64,000 nt of DNA from contig CAJQUW010005533.1 of NCBI GenBank assembly GCA_907163375.1, positions 2,195,001-2,259,000 on the forward strand, given 5' to 3'. The DNA comes from Prostheceraeus crozeri (lineage: Eukaryota > Platyhelminthes > Polycladida > Euryleptidae). Of the stretch, positions 1 to 11,300 are shown in pieces. The notes under the pieces were generated by a model. That model was not told the origin of the DNA and did not search any database. It saw only the letters and a list, made by a program, of their open reading frames with translations. The position numbers and the translations under genes are program-made. Position 1 is the first letter of the stretch, and the number at the start of each line of letters is the position of its first letter.

Positions 1-1559
1 CATCCCAGGATTATCACGCTTCCTAATCCCGAAATTGTGTTGGCCTACTTCGCTAATGCTGATCTTAAATTTGGTTATGCTTCAAATACTGTTCGCTTTG
101 GCAAATGAAAAACTCAAATTTAAGTCTCGATCTTTATTCAAAAGGCCTCATCAATGAATAATTGAAAACGTAGCGATGACGATTATATTGAAGTATGAAG
201 AGCCTGTATCTATTGTGGATGGATTACTGGTAGTTTTATCTTCGACAGTTTGTTTTACTTTAGACGGAATACAGCTACATTGCAAATTTCTCAATCCCGA
301 GATTGGAATACCTAGATAAGACGAAGAGTGGGAGAGAACAATGCACACACGGTAGTAATGATGCGAAGTCAGATTAGTCAGATCAGTGTGTTGACATCGC
401 TACACTTTGCGTTATCGTCTCTAATGCGAGAAGCACTTGTCTGATCTGCATACAATTTTGTATGTGGGTAAAAAATATGCCTAATTACATGTACCCGAAG
501 TATGGTGACGATTGATTTATTTTTGCAGATTTTAAACAAATTTGGAAACCTGAGAGGAAATAACCCATAAGTACCAGACTTTTTAGGGTTTTGAATTGCC
601 TCAAAATGGCTTTTAAAATACTTGAACTTTGAACTTTTTTACACAGCTCGTTTTACAAGGTGCGTATATTACGATAACCCAGTGTTCTTAAATTATTATC
701 ATGAATTTTCTACTTAATACTTTTTGTGTTATGAATGTGAATGAGCATTCAAATTTAGACCAAAACTTTCATTAACGATGAGATATGTCCGAGCAAATGA
801 TTTAATTTGCCGTGGTTTAGTGGATTTCTAGCCGCAATATCTACATTGCCTGAACAGATCCCATCGTGTCTGTTTTTATATATTCGAACATTTCAAGCGG
901 AGACAATGTACATGCACATCTATGCTTCATCATTCACCTCATTCAGCGAAAAAGCGACTGTTAAAAATATAAATGACACTTTCTGGGTTTTTTGCTTTCT
1001 CTCATTAGGATAACAGAGGCAGATGAATAAAGAGATGATCAGATATCATTGCTGATCGCTTTTCACTTGTCAGATCTAGAAGCTTTATGTTAATCGCTAA
1101 ATTTATCGCATCTTTCTTTGTTGTAGCGTAAAATTTCGATAATCTTGATTCACATCGAAGTTTGGATTAATTAGTAGTAACTTGCAACTACACAAATATA
1201 TCTCACCGACGACTTCGGTTATCTATTCAATTTCAATTACGATGGCAAAATTATCTTCGTAAAAGATCACCTCATTTATCCATATTAGCTGCCAGGACAG
1301 CTTATTTGGCTTTCGGTGATTTAGAGTATAAAAATTTTTCTGAGTAATCTGTCAGAGTTAATATTTCTTACAATCAATTTTCACGCAATAATGCCAAACA
1401 CTGCGTAGTCTTGTCACTTTATATGTCACTCTTGTTTGGAGGGATAATTAATTGAAAACGGAACGGATAATTTGCCTGTTAGTCCACCTCGTCATTCAAA
1501 ATGCAACTCTGTTATAACAGAGCGGTATTTATTGTATCAATAAGCTAGATGAATGTCCT
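1..1559. other. No supported gene
   Basis: AT-rich sequence with only short open frames on either strand. I see no recognisable domain, RNA gene or repeat structure. The missing first cubilin exon could lie here or upstream, but no signal-peptide reading frame with a suitable donor stands out. Confidence 0.5.
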
Positions 1560-1973
1560 ATGTATATGCAGGCCACGGTATTTTCTGAAACATCGAACTC
1601 TTAGATATCATCGCTAGAATTAGAATGGCTACAAGTGCATTAGCAGGAATGGACACGCTATGGAAAGAAAAGAAGCTCTCTTCGAAAATCAAAGTTAATC
1701 TACTTCGTGCCATTGTGAAAGCCATCTTATGCGGTTGCGAAACCTGGACACTGAATAAGAAAGCAGTAAAACGCATTAAGGCCTTTGACTTTAAGTGTCA
1801 AAGAAGACTGCTAGGTATATCTTGGAAAGAGCACAAGACTAATGATTGTGTGAGAAGTGAAATCCGACGCAGGTATGGTGCACTGGAGAGCTTACTTAAC
1901 ACGGTAAAAATCAGAAAACTAAAGTGGTTTGGTCATGTCACTAGAAAGTCAAACACTTTGTGCAAATACATTA

Positions 1974-2586
1974 GGCCAGGTCAAACTACGATTAGATTTA
2001 ACAAATCCGTTTTATCTAAATAAATCGGTTTTGTGTGTTAAACCATCGCAAGCATTTAATCGCGATATAGCCGCAATTTCGACACTTGATCATGATATTG
2101 CGATTTGATGAAACTGTCTGGTACATGTGATCGGCTTTGTCAAAGCTAAAACTTGCTGAGGTCAAAGATAGGATTTCATGGTGTCCAAAGATTTCGATTA
2201 AACAACATTCGATGTTAAGATCGGATTCATCGAATATTCTGAACAGAAATTACAGTGGAAATGTGATCAATCATGAAAATATAAAACGCGTTTTATCAAA
2301 TCGTTATATGACATTGATGAACATGAAGAACCAGAACATGGATTCGATTATGCTACCAGAACAGTGGAGGTCAAACTTCGGATTTACATGAAACCGTTTA
2401 AAAATGGTTTTGTTTAACAAAACGGACGTTTTATTGAAACGGTTTTAATTAATCCAAATTTACATGAGGTCAAAGATGCGTTTACAGTAATCCGCTTTAA
2501 TATTGCTGCGATTTAATAAAACGGTTTTATCAAAACCAGTTTGCTGAAACCGATTTGTCAAATCTAATCGAAAGTTTGACCTGGCC
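1974..2586. mobile_element. TA-flanked MITE inserted in the LINE
   Basis: Inverted ends GGCCAGGTCAAACT are seen at 1974 and, reverse-complemented, ending at 2586. The inverted repeat continues as about 35 imperfect bases with the shared words GATTAGATTT and ACAAATC. TA dinucleotides flank both ends (1972-1973, 2587-2588), fitting a Tc1/mariner-type target duplication. The interior is non-coding and rich in AAAACGG/CCGTTTT words. Removing it restores the neighbouring LINE text, so the MITE is younger than the LINE. Confidence 0.8.
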
Positions 2587-2773
2587 TATTGTGTACGGGC
2601 ATGTGGAAGGAACAAGGCAAAGAGGAAGAACCCGACGAACGTGGATGGACGACATCCTGGAGTGGACTGGAGGAACGGCAATCGAGCGCGTAAGAGGAGT
2701 CGACGACAGGGAGAAGTGGAGATCTTCTGTGCTTCAATGGGTGCACCAACGGTTTCCATAGAGGCGATGGTGA

Positions 2774-2800
2774 TGAGTGAGTGAGTGAGTGAGTGAGTGA
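2774..2800 (+). repeat. (GAGT)n microsatellite, LINE tail
   Basis: About six tandem GAGT units directly follow the LINE-derived coding tail, where a retrotransposon 3' repeat would be expected. Confidence 0.8.
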
Positions 2801-3151
2801 AGTCTTAGATATGCTTAATAGGAATAAAATTTTGATTTTAGAATAATGGTCATGTAGTTTCCAATTATGCTGCTTTCCATTTAGCAACTACCTCAAATTT
2901 GTAAAATTAATTAATTGAAAAATGCTTGTTGCTCACAACTAACCCAGTTGTTACATGACATGCCGTCATATTGTAGCGGAGTGGTTGGGAAAATGCACAC
3001 AGTTTTTTCAATAGTTGTTATTATTCATTCCCAACACGATGGAAGCTCTACCTATCCACTATTCAAGAAATAGTCGTAATACGTTCGGTTACGCAACAAT
3101 TTTTGCAAAAATGAATTCAAGTAACCTCATTGAAGCTTACTTGACTAGGTA

Positions 3152-3895
3152 GTCCGGGAGCCAGCGTGAAGTTGTGCAGGGAACGAGGTAGTACACAAAA
3201 CTTTCACATAGCATAGTACACCTCCAACCTACTGCAAAACTTCGCGTCTGCCGGATCAGATCATTTGCTTTTCAGAAATAGAGAGGATAACAAAATCCTA
3301 TGTATTTCCAGTGGTAAAATTGTGACATCTGAGGTGTTGACTCCATTTTTTCGAATTTTTGCTCATAAAAGTTACACAAATTGGTATTTTGTTGAGCTGG
3401 TTATTATAGAAATCATCTACAGATCATGATCTTTCAAATGAGTGATCATTCAGTGACAGAGGATGAAGTAAAGTGTACAAACAGACACTTTTCGTTTAAG
3501 TATATCAACAATTTTCCTGAAATTTCTATGTTAAAATTTGCAGTTACACCAACGAAAAGTGTCTGTTTGTACACTTTACTTCATCCTCTGTCACTGAATG
3601 ATCACTCATTTGAAAGATCATGATCTGTAGATGATTTCTATAATAACCAGCTCAACAAAATACCAGTTTGTGTAACTTTTATGAGCAAAAATTCGAAAAA
3701 ATGGAGTCAACACCTTAAATGTCACAATTTTACCATTGGAAATACATAGGATTGTGTTATCCTCTCTATTTCTGAAAAGCAAATGATCTGATCCGGCAGA
3801 CGCGAAGTTTTGCAGTAGGTTGGAGGTGTACTATGCTATGTGAAAGTTTTATGTACTACCTCGTTCCCTGCACAACTTCACGCTGGCTCCCGGAC
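3152..3895. mobile_element. Foldback MITE with TA target duplication
   Basis: Almost the whole element is one hairpin: the left arm (3152-about 3497) is repeated in reverse complement at about 3542-3895, with a loop of about 45 bases. Ends are GTCCGGGAGCC on both sides, flanked by TA (3150-3151 and 3896-3897). No transposase. The terminal ten bases are shared with the MITE at 25885-26995, so both belong to one mariner-type family. Arms differ at only a few positions, implying a fairly recent insertion. Confidence 0.9.
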
Positions 3896-3897
3896 TA

Positions 3898-5206
3898 AGG
3901 AGCTAATATGCATGACTGAGGCACATTTTTGTTCTGCGACATGTCCTCAGTGCTTGATGAAATGCGCCAACGGAACACTTCAAGGTCGATGCGTTTATGT
4001 CAAGGTGTATACCTATCTAACCCGTACTTTTGGTAAAATATTTTGATGATTGAAAGCTCAAGATTTTCAGGGTCGTCATGATCTTATTTCATCACATTTT
4101 TGATCGAATTAAGACATGACACGGTCAAAATAATTCGAAGGATCCAGGAAACGGAAGATACCAAAGTTAAACAACTACCCTAGTGGAGAATCCTGTAAAC
4201 AATTAAGTAAGTAAAAGTCATGAACGAATAGATACAAATTATTACCAGCTACATAGAGTAGCCTACTCCAGTACAAAGTAGGGATTGAAATACGAATAAA
4301 GGCTAGCCGACCTAACTTAATACGGGAAAGGAAATAAATTAAACTTATAAGCGATTTTATTTATACAATCTAAGGACTAAAATGAGAGTTCATCATGGAC
4401 TTGACGAGAAGCTAACTTAAAAATAACAAATGGTGAAAATAAGAAACCTGAGGAACCTGAGGAACCAAAATTAAGTTTGCTATGTATGGAGTCATCATGG
4501 AGGAACCATGTGGCTGCATGAAGCAAGGTTTCGGCCCCTAACCTCCAACCTATACCACATGGTGGGGCCAGGTCAGCCATATCGAATGCATGACATGGAA
4601 GGTCTCTCCAAGCCTGAGGAAACATAACCGAAACTAACATTTTTTGGAAATTGACAATGAGCAATTAAATTGGCCAATAGCCAAAAGCCTCGGACAGATA
4701 TTAGTGTACAGCATCAATGAAACCGTGCAAAATCAGAAGTGCTTGACCTTTTATAAACTCTCCATCTCGCAGATGACTTTAGAGTTTATTAAAGATCTAT
4801 TTTGAGCCTCATTTGCAAAGTCTTTCGATTTCTCTCTTTCACGCACATTTTTTTCAATTTTTAATTTTTCTAATTCACCTTCAAAACAAAGACATTACTA
4901 CTCTTGTGACTTGTCTCAACGAGGTGCCTTTCGATTGTGCATGCATGCAATGCATTGAGACCTGTTCATAAGTTTCATAGGAAAGTTTAGAGATGGGGCA
5001 CTAAGAGTGCGCTCGACTAAGCAGTCTAATGAGTGAAAGGATTGAACACAAAATGTGAACTGTCTCTGCCCTTCTTTCCAATGCTCTCAACATTTATTGA
5101 CTTGAGCTGAAAAATACTGATAAATATATAGCAATGAGTGTGTGGATTGCAGATTTCCTTAGTATTTACTGCATTCAGTAATGCTCAATGTATATGCCAT
5201 TTTCAG
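3898..5206. other. No supported gene; upstream flank of first recognised cubilin exon
   Basis: AT-rich stretch with no recognised coding, RNA or repeat feature. A polypyrimidine-poor but usable acceptor ends it at 5206. Confidence 0.4.
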
Positions 5207-5336
5207 ACCTCGACTGATTTCAAAGAATGGAAATCTTCACATCATCACGCCACCGTCAAAGAATTTGATTTTCAAAATTGGTCAGAATGGAAAAATATTA
5301 TTCAACAACACAGACTTGTCTGACATCTCCAAGCTC
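5207..5336 (+). CDS. CUBN: Cubilin exon: N-terminal extended segment
   Basis: Reads [13 protein letters not shown] then [19 protein letters not shown]. This mirrors the human segment with GNLVFL and LGKIKLNDEDLS, just before the coiled coil. Acceptor TTTTCAG, donor GTGAGT. It enters with one base finishing a codon and leaves in phase 0. Confidence 0.85.
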
Positions 5337-8300
5337 GTGAGTTATGGAATATTTTCTGTCATATATACCTAGCATCTAATTCAACTCGAAAAAACATTCA
5401 TTCACGTTTGGGCACTGTGGAGGGTTTCTTCAGAAAATACAAGTATTGCTTACTGCTATTTTGATGCTTGATGTCAACTAGTGGTTGATGATTTCGATTT
5501 ACAATAGATGACAAAGAATCTTTTGTTCAACATTTGACTAATTTCTTCATGTGTATTAAATGAGCTTGGCTATGATTCCATAACAATCATCTTGAAATCT
5601 ATCTAGGGATGCACCGAATTTGAAAATCTTCAATCCGGCCAGAATTCTGACCGTTTTATCCAGACACACTGTTCTGCCTCACTGTGTTAACACACTGTGA
5701 TTAAATCTTTCAGTGATCATTTGTTTTTCTTCAGTTCTGTGCATGTTGGTTAAATTGCTCTTCATAATTTGTGAGTTGATTTAATTAGAGCCGAAGCTGA
5801 TAAACATTTTGTCTAGAGTTTCTCCTAGTTCTCTCGGTTAATCGGATTTTCTACAAGTTTTTTCTGAAATACATTATGTGAGTTCACATTCGGTGTAAGT
5901 GTAAGTGTTAATGTTTACTCCGGAGTTAACTTCGGGGTAAGTGTAAATTTAACATCGGACATGATCTCGGGTTGAGTTTACACTTACAGCGGGGTTAACT
6001 CCGGAGTAAACACGAAATCCGGTATAAATGTAGGTGTAACCCCGGAGTAAACTCTCGGTGTAGAGTTAACTGCGGTGTAAGTGTAAGTGTTACCCTAACC
6101 ACGAACATGAACTCAGGTCGAGTAAACACTTACACCGGAGTAAATTCTAGAGTTAACCCCGGAGTAAACTCCAGGTGTATAGTTAACCTGAACTAAAGGA
6201 ATCGAACTCTTTTTCAAATGCAAAGTATGCGATAGCAGCTGAATTTCACAACGTGATAAAAATCTTAAAATTCAAGTCATTTACCGAATTATATGAAAAT
6301 ACATCTTTCCAGCATCAAATCGCGCTGGTACATAGATAACTCGTACCATGCAAAAGTTAACCCCTAGAGGATAACTCCTTGTCGAGTTCATATCTGGTGT
6401 AAAGTGTAAAGTGTTAAGTTCTGCATATTGATGAAATTTTTCCATTGGTTGCACAGCAAAGATGTATGTCAACATAATGAAATTATAAAGCGCTATCAGA
6501 TCATATTTCCACCAAAATATCATTGAATATTGCTTTTTTCATGAAAATTGTGCATGGTGAATAAATGAATTACGATTTTCGCTCCTGTTCTATGGAAAGA
6601 ACTCTCAATAAAAAAGAAAGTTTGTACATTTTTGAATCGCACTTGTGCGTGACATAATTTCTAATTAATTTCTTGAACCCTTGCTAATCTTCTTATCTGA
6701 AATGATGAAATCGGAAGCTCATCAAGCCTTGATTCTATGAGAAATGCTGCGGGCAATCAAGGAGCTCGACTTGAAAAAATTTAGAAACCTGTCCATTGTC
6801 TTTGTGAGGCCTGTCTATACTCGTCGCATCAGCTCATTCATAATGCTGTCTACATGTACATATCTTCCTGCACCCCGCCCTGTATCCAAAAAGTGAATTT
6901 CGTGTTGGCCGACTCGATCCTGCCCACCTGCGTTGGGGTCCTACCGGCACTTGTGCCCGGAGCCGGTTGCTCCTGAGTTCGCAATCAGCTACATACGAAA
7001 TTTTTAAGCGAATTCAACCGAGGCTATGGCATATTTGCTTTTATTTAGCCAAAGAAAGCATAAAATTGAGTGAAGTTATGCGATGACAATTATTGCAAAC
7101 CTAATTCTGTCTTCTAGAAGTGTACGAACCGCGCGTGGTGGAGGCAGTATTCGTACATTCATTTCAAATGCATCCGTGTGGCACGTGTCATCTTAAAAAT
7201 GTAGCTTGGAGATTGACTGCCATGTGCTCGCATGAAGATGAGTTAATTGCAACCTAGGACCTGATGGACGGTGTCACAGCACACGTCATCAGCAAACTTG
7301 GTGGTTTATCACTTAATTTTACACTGAATATTTTGTAGACCTCATTGCTGATATCCGATGTCTATGATTCTAACTTAGTTGATATTTATCCCACTTACAA
7401 TTATGAAATTACCAGTTTGCCAAGACGAGTAATATGAATGACATACCGGTATTTATACCGGTATTTACATTATGGCATTTGAAAAGCGGATTGGGCCTAC
7501 TTAATTCATCATTGTCCTCAGATACTGGTCCTTCCTCACATGATCCACCATATAAGAAATTGAGAACTTTGCTCAGCCATAATATTCATCAACTTCGACA
7601 TATTGTGACCATATTGTACTATCGGATGCAAGTAGACTTTTTAGGCTTTAATGTAAGTCTGTACTTCCAACAAGAGAACTGTATAATTCCGTATGTACCT
7701 CATGAATATTCTGAACTTCTGCAGAATTTTCCTTTGATACATGGGAATTTTAAAGCAAATAGTGAAGAGATTAATAAAATGGCGTTTCAGTCAATTGTAT
7801 TTATTGTGAACAAATATCGCTCGATACAGATGTGCGAATCAAAATTACAATAACATTAAAAATCAATCATGAATCGCATAAGAAGCAGCAAGATGCACAG
7901 AAAACAGCGCCCATGAGGACGGTGGCATTCAAGTGGACGCTGGCAACACAGTCTTAGAGTCACATGGCACGGCGACTTTCGTCCGTTTTCCTACGTCTGT
8001 CTCCGTCATAGCTCCAGTGCTCTCAAAAGACAGGGCACAAATTGGAATCACCGATTCAATACATTTCCTCTTCTTTGAGCCTTTTAGCGACAACTCTGGG
8101 ATCAATCGCACAATCGTTGACACAACTTACCGAAACTATATCGTTGCAAATGTCCCACGTAAGAGGGCCTTCCTCGAAATGACATCTCAGTATTGGCATG
8201 CAAGGGAACAGTTGGAGAAATTTAACAAATTGGCAGTAAAAATATAGAAAGATACACAGCTCTTCAAGCTCGTCGGTCTAAGAAATTACTAATCTTTCCT

Positions 8301-11300
8301 TTATTAAACTGCATAGGAACGATACTCTTGCTTTAACATCCTTCGTTTGTTCAATTTTCTCCGCGGAATCGTAATGAGAATGATGAAAAATGCACCCAAA
8401 TCATTTGTGCTGTTTTCTGATGGAATTTGTCTGATTTCAGTCTACTTTCGGGGGTGATTGAATAAAAAATGATGAATTTTTCATTCCGTCAATATGCACG
8501 TGACATTTCGATTTTATGAAAGCGATGCCAAATGTCGTTCGTTCAAACATAACCGGTTTGACCCCGGAGTTTACACCGACGCTGGAGTTAACTCCGGAGT
8601 TAACTCTGGATTTTACTCCGGGGTTAAATCTGGGTTCGGGTAAACGGAGTAAACACTAACACTTACACTTACACCGGACATGAACTCAACTATTGTATCT
8701 TCGATATCTGCTATGTATTTTGTACGGACAGTAAGGATTACTGTATACACCAACGTCAACCATTTGTTTTGATAATCGCTAAAACAGTTTCAAAGACGAT
8801 CAAGCACGCATAGTAAATGCGCAAAACAATTCAGTTTTTCCTCAAATGTTATCATGATAATTATGTTTTTATTGTTTCACAATCATGATAATCGTGATAA
8901 TCATGATGTAATATAATCTAAAAACTTCACCATTTCAATTGAAGAAGTTCATTAAAAGGATTTTTTAGAGACTTGAAACTGTTTCATAGTTTTCATAGGT
9001 TCATAGTTCAAGAACATGATTACTTTTTTTATTAATGATATACATGCACTTGTTTATTTTGCCCATTCAATAATCATCTTACACTATGCATGTGGGAGCA
9101 TTTTTTTGTTGTACCGGTACCGAAAGAAAACTTCCTCAAGATTTTAGTCATAATTTGCGCAGTCGATGACTTAGTTTCACGTAATTATTCATGATTTTGC
9201 TGGAAATGTGCCGAATATGTGTGTACATAATTTATAAATCACGTCATTTTTTTATCCCAAAGACAGGTCTGCCTTTTTACCGAAATCATTTGGTCAGTTT
9301 GCTGCGCCGGCAATCAGCAGCTTGACGTCCAATCAGCTGCCGTTAGTTGGCTGAGAATAGCTTTAGAGGGGTATATGCGTCCATAGCATGAGATGGAGTA
9401 TGGAATTCGTCACCTGAAGTTTTGGCTATTATTTCAGCTTGAGGTGCATTGGCCTATGACGAATGAAACATGCTCGAATTCACTTACTTTCCACTGTATA
9501 TTTCAGAATAAGTTAGATATTTAATGAATCCTAATTGAGTATGACTTTAATATCACAGTAATGTGATCAGAGAATAGTAATTGAACGCAGCGCAATCAAA
9601 GTTTGAAATTGTTACAATAAAGTTTGGTTTGTTGATACAAAACCTTAACTTTGTTATGGTTTAGAACTTCGATTTAGTGTAGAGACCTTGTCAGGCTTAG
9701 CATGAAGGCCATGATCGGTAAAGTCGTCATTGAATATTATAAAATATTATAAAATGACACAATAATGCTCCTAATAACATAAACATGTTCAATAGAAGAC
9801 AAATAAATAACGGCATCACCTTCATGCAATAACTTTTCATGTACTAAAAATCTAGCCGGATTTGCAATCCGGTGCATCCCTAGATTTATCAGCTCTTCAC
9901 TTTTCAGAATATGTTAATGATGTCTAACGAAAAAGAAATCATTGTAATTTTGTTTACTTCCACAAAAAATAATTTTGAAGCACTGCTATTTTTCCTTTGA
10001 CGCATTCAAAACAACGATCTTTTATAGTTGAAAAAAATATTGCCAAAACTGGTCGTCTCAGTCACTTCATATAAATGGAAAGTTGGGCATGTTGAAGTTC
10101 AGGATGACTTCAGAACGTTGTGAGAGCATGTAGGATGTACAAAGGTACAGAAAGATTGCTGAGCGTCAAGCTGCTATTAACAAAATATCATCAGTCTCAT
10201 AGTGACCGCGAATCTTTGAAATTATAGGCCTGTTTGTATTTCATCCTGAACTTCACCACGCCTTTTTTAACATTTAAATGCAATAACGGAGGCGACAAGT
10301 CTCGGGGAAAGTATTTTCAAATGTAAAAGGATCGTTGTTTTTTGGTACGTTAAAGAACCTTGTTTATATTCACATAAAATTACATGGTAATGAGGATCAC
10401 TGTATTTACGGACAAAGTAATGTGAAATTTCATCAGTTAAAATCATGGCCTACTATCTCCGTCGCTTTTTTCTGAAAAACGTTTTTAATTACATGTATAA
10501 GTCCGGAATGTTCAAGAACACAATTTTCCAAAATCAGTCTTATGCATTTTTGAAAAGTTTGTAAAATTCACACGGCGAATTTTCAAATTTCATAAGGTTG
10601 CATTCGAAGAACTTGTTTCTTGAGCATTGCACTAACGAATCCCATTCATGACGCATAAGTCCTAAAAATCGGGTTGTGACATATGGCAATGCGTTATACA
10701 GCAAAGTGCGATAAACAAGTGCGTGTCGATTTATGTCTTGTCATGAAGCTATCCCATCGTACATGTAAATAATGGGCATCTTGCTTCTTGGCATTAACAT
10801 TTTTTAGTATCTGTTATGAATTCCATTGTTTGATGTGCTACTTGTGATTTTGATAGTAAACTTTATTCCGATACTGTTTTGTTGAGAGTGTTTGAGAGTT
10901 TTATATGAGATGTGTGAATTTGAAATACGTGACACAAAAAACTGTCACAATAGAAATATGGGTACTTCTATTTTCCACCCCACATTTCTGTTGTTCACAT
11001 CCGGAAGTGTTGCATCGTCAACGGTCTTCTCTTGCTCCTACGGGCAGTCTCACTAACGTCGCATAGCGTTGAGTGTGTAAAACTCCTCTTATCTGACTTG
11101 TAGAACATTTATAGCCTCAAAATTAGACAACTGCTCGTCATTTGTCTGTAGACAACAATCACACGAAGTTCATGATCACAACTGTACCTTGTATTCTAAC
11201 AGAGTATCCAAGGGACCAATCTTTCATCCCAGGGTTCAAGTAAGACTTCTCAGTCGTGTGTTGGTGTCACTCAGTGACAAATCAAGTATATTCTAAACCC

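Larger units (their letters stand above)
1560..2803 (+). mobile_element. LINE (non-LTR retrotransposon) 3' fragment, split by a MITE
   Basis: The frame around 1600-1970 encodes the C-terminal tail of a non-LTR reverse-transcriptase polyprotein: an IIARIRMATSAL segment, then CETWTLNKKAVKRIKAFD and RKLKWFGHVTR. The tail resumes after the inserted MITE at 2589 with VEGTRQRGRTRRTWMDDI and DDREKW. The 5' part of the LINE, including the catalytic reverse transcriptase and endonuclease, is absent, as is usual for 5'-truncated copies. The two halves are not in the same frame and a stop lies near the upstream end, so the copy is dead. It ends in a GAGT microsatellite, a plausible LINE tail. Exact clade (CR1, RTE or related) cannot be decided here. 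Confidence 0.8.
5604..9882. mobile_element. Old hAT-type DNA element, non-autonomous or decayed
   Basis: Inverted ends TAGGGATGCACCG lie at 5604 and, reverse-complemented, ending at 9882; this is a typical hAT terminus. Flanking 8-mers AATCTATC (5596-5603) and GATTTATC (9883-9890) agree at six of eight positions, as expected for an aged 8-bp target duplication. No hAT transposase motif was recognised. Two open frames inside (7434-7853, 139 codons; 7933-8247, 104 codons) have no recognisable family and may be chance or cargo relics. Arrays of CCGGAGTTAACTCC-type words occur in the interior. The element sits in the first cubilin intron. Confidence 0.75.

Noticed and set aside
7434-8247. hAT transposase or host gene in the two frames inside the hAT element
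   Set aside because: No hAT dimerisation, catalytic or zinc-finger motif, and no known family; left as unknown frames.
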